64,000 bases of DNA from Theropithecus gelada (lineage: Eukaryota > Chordata > Mammalia > Primates > Cercopithecidae): assembly GCF_003255815.1 (NCBI RefSeq), contig NC_037682.1, positions 47,201,712 through 47,265,711 on the forward strand, read 5' to 3'. The notes beneath the pieces are model-generated. The model was not told the origin of the DNA. It made no database searches and saw only the letters and a program-made list of their open reading frames with translations. Position 1 is the stretch's first letter, and each line of letters starts with the position of its first letter. Shown here piece after piece: positions 1-11,655 of the stretch. The position numbers were made by a program, and so were the translations under genes.

Positions 1-43
1 CTGCACTCCAGCCTGGGCAACAGAAAGAGACTCGGTCTCAAAT
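1..43 (+). mobile_element. Alu 3' end cut by window edge
   Basis: Begins CTGCACTCCAGCCTGGGCAA, the right-arm end of Alu. A (TA)/(CA) tract follows. Confidence 0.85.
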
Positions 44-128
44 AAAAGATATATATATATACACACACACAAAATAACACCACAACTTTTACTTTTTTAA
101 TTGACTTAACTTTTCATTGACTTAACTT

Positions 129-425
129 TTCTTTTTTGTTTTGAGACGGAGTTTCGCTGTTGTTGCCCAGGCTGGAGTGCAATGGTGCGATCTCAGCTCA
201 CCGCAACCTCTGCCCCCTGGGTTCAAGCGATTCTCCTGCCTCAGCCTCCCAAGTAGCTGGGATTACAGGCATGTGCCACCACGCCCAGCTAATTTTGTAT
301 TTTTAGTAGAGACAGGGTTTCTCTAGATTGGTCAGGCTAGTCTCGAACTCCCAACCTCAGGTGATCCGCCTGCTTCAGCCCCCCCAAAGTGCTGGGATTA
401 CAGGCGTGAACCACTGCACCCGGCT
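129..425 (-). mobile_element. Alu, antisense
   Basis: Full dimer from GAGACGGAGTTTCGC to CACCCGGCTG. The 61-codon plus-strand frame inside is Alu translation. Confidence 0.95.
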
Positions 426-471
426 GACTGAACTTTTCATAGATAACTTATTTATTATAAAGAATTAATTT

Positions 472-713
472 GTTAGCTGGGTGTGGTGGCTCACACCTGT
501 AATTTCAGCACTTTGGGAGCCCAACGCAGGTTTATTTACAATAAATACAAAAAGTATCTAGGCCTGGTGGTGTGCACCTGTAGTCCCAGCTACTCGGCAG
601 GCTGAGGTGGGAGGTTCACCTGAGCTGGAGAGGTTGAGGTTTCAGTGAGCTGAGATTGTATCACTGCACTGCAGCCTGGGTGACAGAGCCAGACTTTGCC
701 TTAAAACAAAAAA
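472..713 (+). mobile_element. Alu, degenerate, with (GAAA)n tail
   Basis: GTGTGGTGGCTCACACCTG to the poly(A) region, with a deletion near 515-535. The tail has become the microsatellite that follows. Confidence 0.9.
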
Positions 714-745
714 GAAAGGAAAGAAAGAAAGAAAGAAAGAAAGAA

Positions 746-837
<92 letters not shown>

Positions 838-845
838 AGGAAAGA
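714..845. repeat. (GAAA)n microsatellite
   Basis: About 130 bp of AAAG units grown from the Alu tail. Its poly-KERK and poly-LSFF frames are artefacts. Confidence 0.97.
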
Positions 846-1319
846 ATTTGTTGCATTCCAGATAAAAATTCCAGTGGGAAATTTTGATTCACATTGCATT
901 TAATTTATAAATAAATTTGGGAGAATTGGTATCTTTGCTAAGCTAAAATATAATCTCTGTGGACATGATGTGCCACTTTTTATCCTTTAACAGACTAAAT
1001 TTTCTCTGTAAGAGGTTATTTCCTAGATAATATTTTTGGTACTACATTTTGCTATATTTTGTAACTGTTGTTGCAGAGAAATGCTATCAATTTTTAAAAT
1101 TTCGCTATGAATACAGCAGCCTCACTGAATTCTCTTAGTAGTTCTAATAGTTTGCCATTTGATTCTGACAGGTTTTCTATGTAAAAGATGGTGTCATCTT
1201 GAAACAATGATCGTTTCATTTCTTCTCTTTCACCTCTTACCTTCCTTGTGTTTCTTAAGCATTGGGCAGGTCCTTCAGGGATATGTGAAACAGTAGCAGT
1301 AACAACTGGATATCTTGGC

Positions 1320-1621
1320 CCTTTTTTCCCCCCCGCCCCATGATGGAGTCTCACTCTGTTGCCCAGGCTGGAGTGCAGTGGCACGATCTCAGCTCACTGC
1401 AACCTCCACCTCCCGGGTTCAAGTAATTCTCCTGCCTCAACCTCTTGTGTACTTGGGATTACAGGTGCCTGCCACCACATCCGACTAATTTTTGTACTTT
1501 TAGAAGAGATAGGGTTTTACCATGTTGGCCAGGCTGGTCGCGAATTCCTGACCTCCAATGATCCACCTGCCTCGTCCTCTCTAAGTGCTGGGATTACAAG
1601 TGTGAGCCACCACGCCTGCCA
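1320..1621 (-). mobile_element. Alu, antisense
   Basis: Dimer from ATGGAGTCTCACTCTG to GCCACCACGCCTGCC. Confidence 0.93.
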
Positions 1622-1670
1622 TTGTGGCCTCTTTATCACCTGAAGTGTCTTCATTACACATGTTTGCTGT

Positions 1671-2642
1671 AGAGCAATGGTTCTCAAACCTTTTGGTCTC
1701 AGGATCCCATTACACTATTAAAAATTATTGAAGACCCCAAAGAACTTTTATTTATGGGGACTCTATTTATCAGTATTTACCATATTAGAAAGAAAAAATT
1801 TAAACATTTATCAATTCTTCAAAAAATTATAAATCTTCTATATGTTAACATAAATAATATATTTTTATGTAAAAGCCATTTTCTGAAAAAATTAGTAAGA
1901 AGAGTACTATGGTTTTACCCTCTTGAAAATTTTTCATGTCTGATTTTTTTTTTCATACCTGGATTTCCCTATCTGATTCATCATCCAATTTGTTTTAATA
2001 TGTTGTTTAGATTGGAGTATATGAAGAAAAGTCAGCCTCACAGAGATATATAGTTGAAAAGGGGGAGTGTATCTTAATGGTATTTTTAGATAATTGTGGC
2101 TATTCTTTTTTTTTTTTTTGAGACGGAGTCTCGCTCTGTCGCCCAGGCTGGAGTGTGGTGGCACAATCATGACTCACTGCAAGCTCCACCTCCCGGGTTC
2201 ATGCCATTCTCCTGCCTCAGCCTCCTGAGTGACTGGGACTACAGGCACCTGCCACCACACCCGGCTAATTTTTTTTAAATTTTTGGTAGAGACAGGATTT
2301 CACCGTGTTAGCCAGGATGGTCTTGATCTCCTGACCTCATGATCCACCCGCTTCTGCCTCTCAAAGTGTTGGGATTACAGGCGTGAGCCACCACACCCGG
2401 CAATTGTGGCTATTCTATACTATACCAAACTCAACAAGTGGTAGCTTCTGAAAAGTCAGTTACAATGTGGAAATCCGCACTCATATCAACGAACTTATCA
2501 TATTGTGTGTACTCATGAGAAAATGAGACTGAAACATGAAAACAGTGTGTTAGTACTATTCTAAAAATAATTTTGATATCAAAGCCTCCCTAAGGAGGGA
2601 TTCTCAGGGTTCCCTGGAAAACAGTTTGAGAACTGTTGCTAT
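1671..2642. mobile_element. hAT-like DNA transposon relic with inverted ends, split by an Alu
   Basis: AGCAATGGTTCTCAAAC (1,672-1,688) is mirrored by GTTTGAGAACTGTTGCT (about 2,624-2,640), a pair of 17-bp inverted ends of hAT-Charlie character. The body is AT-rich and without a transposase frame. Confidence 0.65.
2107..2401 (-). mobile_element. Alu, antisense, with target-site duplication
   Basis: AATTGTGGCTATTCT flanks it (2,092-2,106 and 2,402-2,416). It split the hAT relic. Confidence 0.96.
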
Positions 2643-3164
2643 AACATATTGATATTTATCCTTTCTCAAGTCAGAAAGGGTCTCTTTATTTTGTTATACA
2701 TTTTCCTTATCATCAATAGATGTTGACAATTATGAAATTCATTTTCTGCATCTAGTAAAATAAATGTACAGTCCTTTTCTTTGATTACTGGTACAGTGAA
2801 TTACAAAGATAGATTTTTCTGATATTAAACTCTTCTTGAATCCCTGGAATAAACCCTGGTTGATCATGATGTACTATTATTTTCTCTACCGAGTTGGAAA
2901 CATTTAGCATCTCTCTGTGAGCTCTTTCTCCCTGGGAGTGTCAACTACCCTGCCTAAAAGATGTGTGACTGTGTGTGTAGACCTGTTCCAGCAGGTACCA
3001 CTCTCAATGGTTTTAAGGTGGCAGGATGTAGTGGGAGAGGCGGAGGTGTCAATGCATAGGTGTCAGAGCAGAGTCTACAATGTCATTGTTCACACGGGAG
3101 CCACGCATTTGCTATTTATGGGGCGTTTGGCCATCCTTTACCTCCTCGCCCCACCCATTTCTCA

Positions 3165-3308
3165 GAGATTAAAAAAATGTTTTTAAAGGCAATCTTGCCG
3201 TGTTGTCCTCATGTGTCCAATGTGGCCTCAAACTTGTGGGTTCAAGCAGGCCTCCTGCCTTGGCCTCCCAAGTAGCTGGGACTACAGGCACATGCCACTG
3301 TCCTGGCC
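3165..3308 (-). mobile_element. Alu-like monomer, antisense
   Basis: Only one arm is present (GTGTTGTCCTCATG to CACATGCCACTGTCC). It may be a FLAM/FRAM-type monomer. Confidence 0.65.
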
Positions 3309-4147
3309 CATTTCTAAATTTTTTGTTTGTTATTACAAATGCCTAGCCCTCAGAGTATGAACATGGACTGCAGAAGAAGAAACCAGAGTTGCTGCTATGT
3401 CCACCAGCCTCTCTGCATGTCCTGGCCTCAGCCCTGCTGGGCTCTGATACTGACCCATCTCTGGCCACCATGCTCCTCCACAAGCCTCTGCAGAGCTACT
3501 CTGACCCTGTTGATGTTCTCATGAGAGAGTGAACTGTGTGGCCCCTGCATCCCTCCATGATAATAGAGCAGAACAAGAGCTCTCCCATCCTTCCCTGCCT
3601 GGGAGCCGGGCACATCCCCAGCTGGGCTGCCAATTTAATGCACCACACTCGCATTCTCCCAAGGTGGGGCTTCAGGACTAGGCAAGAGCAGCAGAAAGTG
3701 CCCTGCTCTACATTGCCCTCGGCTCAGGAGCCAGCTTAGAAAAGACATTTCCAAATTGGCTAGGCCAGCTGAGCAGAGATTTTCTGTGCTGAGAAATCTC
3801 AGGATATCCAGACAGAGGGGTGGAAGGATCCTTCCAGGGCACACATGAGATGTGGCAGGGGCAGGCTGTCCATTTTAAAACTGAAAGGCTTTAGACATGA
3901 ACTCACAGGGACTTCACGTCAGGGCCATCTGCCATGTGGCCCAGCAGGGCCCATCCTGAGGCAATGACCAGTATAGTCAGGAGCTGACTGAAGAACTGCC
4001 CTCCACACCTTCCAGCAGCCCAGGTGCCACCATCATGGGGCTCCCACTCTCAACTCTGCAGCCTCAGCCCCCTCAATTCTGAGGAGCAGAGCTGGTCTCC
4101 TGCCCTGACAGCTGCCATGCACAGCAAACCTGTCTTGTTCCCACAGG

Positions 4148-4311
4148 TTGCACAACTGGGATAAATGACCCGGGATGAAGAAACCACTGGCGTCCAGGAA
4201 CTTGTCTTAGACTGTTTTGTAGGGGAAATGACCTGCAGGGACTTTCCCCAGGAACCACATCCAGCTTTTCTTCCCTCCCAAGAGCCCAACAGGGAAGGCT
4301 CAGCATAAATA
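4148..4311 (+). promoter_or_regulatory. Acute-phase SAA promoter: C/EBP-like, NF-kB and TATA elements
   Basis: Three elements are visible in order. TTGCACAAC (4148-4156) fits a C/EBP half-site pair. GGGACTTTCC (4238-4247) is a textbook NF-kB site. CATAAATAG (4303-4311) is the TATA box. This order and spacing match the known cytokine-responsive promoters of human acute-phase SAA genes, driven by IL-1 and IL-6 through NF-kB and C/EBP-beta. Factor binding here is inference from motif identity. Confidence 0.85.
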
Positions 4312-4334
4312 GCAGCCACCTCTCCCTGGCAGAC

Positions 4335-4367
4335 AGGGACCCGCAGCTCAGCTCCAGCACAGATCAG
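4335..4367 (+). other. SAA2: SAA2 non-coding exon 1 (approximate 5' end)
   Basis: This short 5' UTR exon begins about 28 bases after the TATA box and ends CAG|GTGAGG, with the donor GT at 4368. Its end (CAGCACAGATCAG) matches the human SAA1/2 leader as I remember it. It joins exon 2 at 4950, four bases before the ATG. The transcription start is inferred from TATA spacing. Confidence 0.8.
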
Positions 4368-4460
4368 GTGAGGAGCACACCAAGGAGTGATTTTAAAACT
4401 TCCTCTGTTTTCTCTTTCCCAAAAAGATTGTCATTTCCTTTAAAAAATAGTTATCCTGGG

Positions 4461-4579
4461 GCCTACAGCCATACCATTCTGAAGGTGTCTTATCTCCTCT
4501 GATCTAGGGAGGTAAGCAGGGTCGGCCTGGTAGTACTTGGATGGGAGACCACCTAGGAATACCAGGTCTAAAAGCTTTA
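4461..4579 (+). pseudogene. 5S rRNA-related pseudogene in SAA2 intron 1
   Basis: Starts GCCTACAGCCATACCA and contains TACTTGGATGGGAGACC and GGAATACCAGGT. These are the conserved 5' stem, internal control region and loop E/helix V of vertebrate 5S rRNA, in order over about 115 bp. It has many substitutions, including in helix I and the middle arm, and no T-run terminator directly after it, so it is a relic rather than a gene. It lies inside intron 1 about 100 bp after the exon 1 donor. Confidence 0.85.
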
Positions 4580-4953
4580 AGAATAAAAAATTGTGATCTT
4601 ACTTTGTGTTTATCCCATGTTGAGTTCTGTGCTGGGCAGAGGGATCACACGGTAAATGCATTGTGGGGAATTATAGGCTACTTGAGGGAGTGACAGTCTG
4701 GTCATAGCTCCCGCCTTCCTCCATCAATGCCACGTTGGCATCCTCTTACACAGTCAGGCTTTAGGGCTGATGGGTTCAGAACCAAGGGCTTCTGGCTCTG
4801 AGTGAGGTCCTGCTGCAAGGTTTCTTAGATGAGCCACTAAGATTCTAATAAGATCCAGTGGAAATAACCAGGCTCTCGTTGGAATATGAGTCCCAAGGAA
4901 AGCTGTGCCACCCTTGTGGGCAACTGCCTGACTTCTCCTTTCATTTCAGCACC

Positions 4954-7597
4954 ATGAAGCTTCTCACGGGCCTGGTTTTCTGCTCCTTGGTCCTGGGTGT
5001 CAGCAGCCGAGGCTGGTTTTCCTTCCTTGGTGAGGCTTATGATGGTAAGGCTTCAGAAGGTATGCAGGATTTCTGAAGAGAAGCATCATCCTGAACCTCA
5101 TCAAATGGGGGAAATGATGCTTTCGGAAGGCTGCTTTTGAACCACAGAGTTGCTAGTGTCTGCGTTGCTAAGGCCTGTCATGAACTAGGCTTTGCTGGAT
5201 TGCCCATCTCGGGTCTTTCAGAGCTGCTGGGAATATCTTCTTTCCCCGTAGTGCAGCTTCTCGGTGTGTTCAGCGGATGGATCACGTTTCAGAAGCCGCT
5301 GCAAGGTGTATCAAAAACACATCTCCTGAGCCGTAAGGGACGGGAGATCCAGTAACAACGCACACGGGGTATTTTTGTGCTTTCTTAAGGTTTGAGCCGC
5401 TGCCTTAGGTTGTGGTGCCCAACGTGCAGGATGTGCCGGGTGTCTGGGGAGCTGCTCAACAACTTAGAGAGTCAGTCAGTTGCTCAGAGAAAGAACAATC
5501 ATCCTTTCCAGGAGTAGCTGAGCTGTTTGTTTTGAGTAGAAGATGCAAAATAAGGCCTGCAATTGGTATAAAATGTCCCTCAGCATAAATCTCATAAGAG
5601 CATGACTAAGGCTGTTGACCCTTGTGTCTTCTTTCTCCTTCCTCCTTTGCTTTCCTAGTTGGATAATGTACAGGGCTCTTTAGCCTCGCTCTGTCAGGGG
5701 CTCCCTTCCAGGTTTGTTCCATTTCCATTCCTTCTCCAGCCTTCTTGACAGGAGATGGGAACTGACGTGCATCAAACTCCCACAAGGATCAGAGCATCTT
5801 CTCATTGAATTTCAGAACGACTCTGTGAGGCAGGCATCCTCCCCTCTTTGAAGGTGACAAAGCTGAGGCTTAGAGCAGCTGAGACCGCTGCCCAGGGACT
5901 TACTGCCAGTCAGCAGGTGGCAGAGCAGAGGTTTGAGCCCAGCTGTGCCTGAGGTCAGAGCTCTTGCCAGGTAGATGCATCACTGACCAGCTCCTAGAGC
6001 TTGATGGTTATGAATCTCAGGCACGCCTTGGCATCACCTGAACTACCCATGCCTGCAACTCCCCAACAGAGTCTGCAGAAACTGGCCTGGGGTGTGGCCT
6101 GGGCATCGGGACTTTCAGTTTCTCTCTGGGTGGTTAGAGAGTGCAGCCAAGGCTCACACCTGTAATTCCAGCACTTTGGGAGGCCAAGGTGGATGAATCA
6201 CTTGAGGTCATGAGTTTCTGAGCAGCCTGGCCAGCATGGTGAAACCCTGTCTCTACTAAAAACAGTAAAATGTAGCCAGGCATGGTGGCAGGCACCTGGA
6301 ATCCCAGCTACTTGGGAGGCTGAAGCAGGAGAATCACTTGAACCCAGGAAGCAGAGGTTGTAGTGAGTTAGATCGCACCAGTGTGCTCCAGCCTGGGTGA
6401 CAGAGCGAGACTCCGTCTAAAAAAACAAAAAAAGAAAGTACAGCCAAGGCCGAGCACCACTGCTCTATTGCTTCCTCAAGCAACCCACAGCATCAGTACA
6501 GCCTACTGAGAAAGTGTTTAGGGACTTTTATGCTCCTAGCAGTCACTGGGACTCAGGTCACAATGAGATGTATTCCATTTGCAAGAATATATATTTTAGT
6601 AGTCAGGGCAGAGGTGCTCTGTGTCTGCCACCTTTCTCAGCATCAGTATTTCATGTCACCACCTCATTCCTATACACTCCTGGATCTTATCACAGACAGC
6701 TTCATTCTATAGCAGTGGCTCTTCACCAGGGGACCTGGAGAAGCCAACTAGGATAAAGGAATGTGCTTCTCAACCCACGGTATCCAAGGCTGCTACGATC
6801 GCAGGCTGAAAGCTTGAAGTCAGTGGAAGATTTGTCCTTCTTTCATTCCCCTCTAAGGTGTTGTTGGATTTTTCATGTTCTCCTGATGTCCCTTCTGCCT
6901 TTCTATTCCTTTCCAGGTGCTCGGGACATGTGGAGAGCCTACTCTGACATGAGAGAAGCCAATTACATAAATGCAGACAAATACTTCCATGCTAGGGGGA
7001 ACTATGATGCTGCCCAACGGGGACCTGGGGGTGCCTGGGCCGCAGAAGTGATCAGGTAACTGGAGTTCCTGGGATGCCAGGGCTGTGTGAGCAGAGCTTG
7101 CCTGCCTTGGACAATCAGGAGGGAGGCGAGCTCCTTGTAGAGAAGTTAGAGGCTGCAGACCCTCCTCCTCTTGCCCTCTCTCTGCCTCTGTGCTCAGTGT
7201 GAGGGTCTGAGTGATGGTAGGAGCGAGTGATTCCTCACCCTCCCTCTCTGGGTGCTGTTCATCCAGCCTCGGGTTGCCTAGCCTGGCTGAGTGGGGCGGT
7301 GTCCAGGCAGGGGCAGTGTTTTCACCACCACTTCCTTGGCCTTTCTGGGCTCCTCTCAGAGCCCTCCCTTGGAACCCCCATTCCAAGGGAGTTTGGGAGG
7401 GTGCGCTGTTGCTCACTGGCCTGGTGATTAATCTCCCTCTTGCCTGCCTGGACTACAGCGATGCCAGAGAGAATATCCAGAAACTCCTGGGCCGTGGTGC
7501 GGAGGACACACTGGCTGATCAGGCTGCTAATGAATGGGGCAGGAGTGGCAAAGACCCCAATCACTTCCGACCTGCTGGCCTGCCTGAGAAGTACTGA
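4954..7597 (+). CDS. SAA2: Acute-phase serum amyloid A, SAA2-position paralogue (3 coding exons)
   Basis: Encodes a secreted acute-phase HDL apolipoprotein made mainly by liver. Coding exons are 4954-5044, 6917-7055 and 7459-7597 (91+139+139 nt, 122 codons plus stop), all with GT donors and AG acceptors and continuous phase. Residues 1-18 (MKLLTGLVFCSLVLGVSS) are a signal peptide. The 104-residue mature chain starts RGWFSFLGEAYDG, carries the family core ARDMWRAYSDMREANY, the GNYDAAQRGPGG segment and DARENIQ, and ends NHFRPAGLPEKY. Length and exon phases are those of human SAA1/SAA2. SAA4 lies about 7 kb downstream on the same strand, which matches the human SAA2-SAA4 arrangement, so I name it SAA2 by synteny. 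By sequence alone SAA1 or an unprocessed SAA3-like copy cannot be excluded: mature Arg1-Gly2 is SAA3-like, whereas LGEAYDG is SAA1/2-like. No disabling change is seen. Confidence 0.93.
5790..5975. mobile_element. MIR in SAA2 intron 2
   Basis: Contains CTCTGTGAGGCAGGCATCC, AAGCTGAGGCTTAGAGCAG and CAGAGGTTTGAGCCCAG, the MIR core and flanks. Confidence 0.7.
6154..6436 (+). mobile_element. Alu in SAA2 intron 2
   Basis: Near-complete dimer flanked by AGTGCAGCCAAGGC (6,140-6,153) and AGTACAGCCAAGGC (6,437-6,450). Confidence 0.93.
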
Positions 7598-7740
7598 GCT
7601 TCCTCTTCAGTCTGCTTTCAGGAGACCTGGCTGTGAGGCCCTCAGGGCAGGGACACAAAGTTAGTGAGGTCTGTGTCCACAGAAGCTGAGATATGGCATA
7701 CAATAGGCATCTAATAAATGCTTAAGAGTTTGAATTTGTT
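7598..7740 (+). terminator. SAA2: SAA2 3' UTR with poly(A) signal
   Basis: The 3' UTR follows the TGA at 7595-7597. AATAAA lies at 7713-7718, so cleavage is expected near 7,735-7,740. It is the only canonical signal in the expected range. Confidence 0.8.
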
Positions 7741-10035
7741 GAAACAGTGTGGTCGTTTGGTGCGTACTGCCTGTTTGGTACAAAGGGGAAATCAATGCAC
7801 ACTCACGTGAAGGGTGAGCCTAGGTAGGCCTATGTATTTGGATGTGAGGAGACATTCTTAGCAGTCATAGCGCAGACACCTGCATCAACCCCTCCACAAG
7901 TCAGACCTCCTTTTTTCCATACCCTTGTGGATACATTATTGCTATTTCCAGTCCCTTCCTTGTCCAGGCTTCTCATCTCCTGTCAATTATTTCCTGTTGC
8001 CTTCTCTGTCCCCCGGTTCTTCGTTCCTCAGTGATCTCTGTTTCTGGAGGCAGGGGACACAGACAATTGAATCATGAAATCCTGCCTCAATGACTGCCAC
8101 CCCAATCTTCCTTTCATTTCTCAGCAACACCTACAAATTCAGGCATTAATGAATTTCTACCCATTCTGTCTAAAAAATACCTCCAATGCAGTTCTCTTCC
8201 ACTCTGTTTTTGTTGCCTTATTTCAAGTCTAAATATGTAATGCGACTCCTTTTAAGAATGTTTTCTGAGTTTCTGGACCTTAACTAGATCAAAATTATGG
8301 AAGTCGTGGCAGTGAAGAGAGAGCCAGATAGAGAAGAACTGTTTCATCAGTCAGGGTCCCTTTGGAAGACAGAAACCAGGCAGTAATTTGAAAAGGGAAA
8401 TTTTAATATAAAGAATTATTAACTGATAGCAGCATTAACTTCTAAGAGTACAGCATATGAGAATGTATAAATTTGAGATTGGGCCCCTCACAAGACTGAC
8501 ATTGGATGGCAAATAATTTATTGGGTCCTTCAAGCCAAAACTAACAAACTCCATTGAGGTATTAATGAAACTTGGCAGGAAGCTGCCCAGGGTGTAACTT
8601 AACTCTAGGAATGCAGCTAGCGTTCCTGCGACAAATTTGGGAAACTGTCTGCTTGGGGGCAGGAGAGAGGATGTTATCACACCCCCTGGGAAGCCAGCTG
8701 TGAAAGTGGAGTGCTCTGGACTGAATTATATCTTGCCAAAATGTGTATCTTGAAACTCCAACTCACAGCATGGCTGTACTATTTTGTTACAGCAGCCCGA
8801 GCTGATTAAGATAAGTGGGCTGCTGGTGAACATCATGGACGTCCTACTGAGGTGCCACGGAAATTGTCAGGAAACTGCCTTGGCCTTGGGATGCCACTCA
8901 GATCTCTGGGGCGAGTGCCACTGGGTGTCCTGTACAGGAGCTGAGAGGAAGCAAAGCACACACGATCAGGAAAAGATGTCTTCATTTCCTGCTTGGCCCT
9001 CTAACACCCTCTATGTGTGAAGATTAACATCATGCCCAACTGGCAAAGGAGAAATGCTTACAGGGTCCAGCTCCAGCATCACAATTAGGGCAAAGGGGTG
9101 GGTGTGGAGCTCAAAATAAAGAAACTGTTAACTGGCATACCCCTTTTCTCTGAAAAAAGAATTGAAGAGGACTCCTAAGGTGAGAAGATTAGTTATAAAA
9201 TTATATTTACAGAGGAAAGACAAACTGATTTGTCAAGGAGGAAGAAAATGTATGGATATAAAGTTGAACTATTTACAGCAGAACTTTCTCATACAGTTCC
9301 CATCAAAAGACACTAATGGAAGTGTAGGTATGGGAGGTATAGGAGGTTTAAGTCTGAGTCTCAAAGATGTGTCAATGCCAAAACAAGGCAAAGGCAAGAT
9401 AAATAAGATGAAGGTGAGAGAGGTGGAAGATTGGCTCATGGGAGCATACTCGATCCACTGCTGAGATTAGTGTTCAGTCTAGTAAGGTCTGAATTGACCC
9501 CAAGTTGTAAAAAGAGACTGTAATGCTATTATTAGGATGCTTACAATCAGATTTCTGTCACAAGTACTTAAGTTGTAGATTTTGGGGGGCTGGAGATGAA
9601 GAAAAGGAGGGTGAGAGAAAGAATGGCTTTCAAAGGCAAATAAAGCAAGCTTTCAAAGTCTTTGCAGATATACAAAACTTTGCAATCAACATATTATTAC
9701 TAGAAATAATTCACTGAAGCAAGATTCGGATACAGAAGTTCATTCATCAGTCTGTAAAGGACCAAATCACTCCCCTTCTTGAAATCTACACTTTGAAAAA
9801 AAATTTAATTCAGTATAGTCCATAGGTTAAAAATGTTTTAAATCAAAATTTATATCCAAGGAAAAAAGTGCTTTGTTTACCCAGAAATCTGTAATTTGTA
9901 AAGTCACACCTAATCCCTATGCTCTGACACACCCAAATACCTTTTATTAATTACTTGGTTTTCCTCAGTAAGAATTAACATGCTTCTCTCTGTTAGAAAA
10001 GTTTGAGAAAGGGAAATTGAATTGCTCTATGTTAT
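7741..10035. other. Intergenic, SAA2 to the 10-kb Alu; no gene seen
   Basis: AT-rich, stop-laden sequence. 8,340-8,718 and 8,816-9,130 look repeat-derived but I could not name the family. No exon-like segment or paired splice signals were seen. The 100-codon frame at 9,162-9,464 has no recognisable domain. Confidence 0.5.
8719..8815 (+). mobile_element. MLT1-like LTR fragment
   Basis: Contains CTGGACTGAATTATATCTTG and ends GCAGCCCGAGCTGATTAAG, matching the two ends of a MaLR MLT1 LTR with most of the middle deleted. Confidence 0.5.
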
Positions 10036-10346
10036 AGTTGTGTTTTGTTTTGCTTCGTTATTTGAGACAGGGTCTCCCTCTTTTGTCCAGGCTGAAGTGC
10101 CATGGCGGGATCATGGCTCACTGTAACCTCGACCTCTCGGGGCTCAAGAGATCCCTCCACTTCAGCCTCTTGAATAATGGGGACTGCAGGTGTGTGCTAT
10201 GACACTTGGCTAATTTTTGTATTTTTTGTAGAGACGGGGTTTTGCCGTGTCGCCCAGGCTGGTCTTGAACTCCCGGGCTCAAGTAATCTGCCTGCCTTGA
10301 CCTCCCAAAGTGCTGAGATTACAGGCATGAGTCACTGAGCCCAACC
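10036..10346 (-). mobile_element. Alu, antisense
   Basis: Dimer from TTTGAGACAGGGTCTCCC to CACTGAGCCCAACCC, followed by a (TA)n run. Confidence 0.92.
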
Positions 10347-10399
10347 CACTGATATATATATATATATATGTATGTGTATATATATAAATTTGAGGGTGC

Positions 10400-10852
10400 C
10401 CAGATTCACATTGTTTCTGGGGTCATCTGTGAGGGTGTTTCCAGAAGAGATTAACATTTGAATTGGACCCAATAAAGTAGATTGCTATTCTCAGTGCAGT
10501 TGGGCATCACCCAATCTGTTGAAGGCTTGAATAGAACAAAATAGAGGAAGGATGGATTTACCTCCCTTTTCCCCTGCCTCGCTGCTTGAGTTGGACATCT
10601 CTTCTCATCTTCTCTTGCCCTCAAACTGGATTTACATGATCAGTTCCTCTGGTTCTCAGGCCTTTGAACTCAGACTGAATTACACTTTCCTGAGTTTCTA
10701 GCTTGCAGATGGCAGATTGTGGAACTTCTCAGCCGTCATGATCTTGTGAGCCAATTCCTTACAATACATACATACATACATACATACACATACATATACA
10801 AATAAATCATTTGTCTTGTGTCTCTCAAGAACCCTGACTAATAGGGTACTGA
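10400..10852 (-). mobile_element. ERV-L (MLT2-type) LTR, antisense
   Basis: Contains CAATCTGTTGAAGGC, TTGTGAGCCAATTCCTTA and the end AGAACCCTGACTAATAGGG, the inverted ends of an MLT2-like LTR. A (CATA)n run sits at 10,765-10,800. Confidence 0.65.
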
Positions 10853-10994
10853 ATCTTTTCAATCTTATCTCCTATGACTTTAATTCATGTACCTCATGCT
10901 ACACGCAAATTGAGCTGCTTGTTATTTTTAAACATGTCATTGAATTAGGAATTATTTCAGACATTCAGAAATGTGCTTCCATGTGTTCATTCAG

Positions 10995-11655
10995 CGTTTA
11001 TTGTTATTTAAAATATTTATTTGTTTATTTATATATTTATTTATTTATAGATTTAAGGGGTACAAGTACAGATTTGCTACACTGATAGATTGCGTAGTGG
11101 TGAAATCTGGGTTCTTAGTGTAACCATCACCCGAGTAGTGTTTACTGTACCTGTTAGGTAATTTCTCAACCCTCCACCCCTTTCCACCCTCCATCTTTCT
11201 GAGTCTCTAGTGTCTATTATTCCACTCTCTATGTCCATGTATACACATTATTTAGCTCCCATTTATAAGTGAGAAAATGTGATATTTGACTTTCTGGGTT
11301 ATTTCACTTAAGATAATGGCCGCTAGTTCTATCTATGTTGCAGCAAAAGGCATGATTTCATTCTTTTTAATGGCTGAATAGTATTCTATGGTGTATATAT
11401 GTGTATACACACATACACACACTCCCCATCATCCGTTGATAGACACTTACATTAATTCCATATATTTGCTACTGTGAATAATAGTATTGTGATAAATACA
11501 TGCATTCAGGTGTATTTTTTATACCTTTGGGTAGGTACTCAGTAATGGGATTGCTGGGTCAAATGGTAGCTCTGTTTTTAGTTCTCTGGGAAATCTCCAT
11601 ACTGCTTTCCATAGAGGCTATACTAACTGACATTCCCAGGAACAGTGTATAAACA
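10995..11655 (-). mobile_element. L1 3' end, antisense
   Basis: An inverted L1 3' UTR and ORF2 tail: GTATTCTATGGTGTATAT, GGTACTCAGTAATGGGATTG and GCTTTCCATAGAGGC. Confidence 0.8.

Larger units (their letters stand above)
880..2900 (-). mobile_element. Old L1 fragments, antisense, around other insertions
   Basis: 880-1,320 and 2,660-2,900 resemble antisense ORF2 (for example CTTGAATCCCTGGAATAAACCC near 2,835). A DNA transposon and Alus occupy the middle. The 96-codon minus frame at 1,094-1,384 includes ENLSESNGKLLELLREFS, an L1 ORF2 relic fused to Alu. Confidence 0.6.

Noticed and set aside
642..899. Frames rich in KERK or LSFF repeats (also at 15,248-15,668, 44,924-45,218 and 58,372-58,680)
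   Set aside because: They are translations of tetranucleotide microsatellites, open on both strands because of composition.
6853..7416. 187-codon minus-strand frame across SAA2 exon 3 and intron 3
   Set aside because: It is a shadow of the sense exon plus intron, with no family signature. The sense gene explains the conservation.
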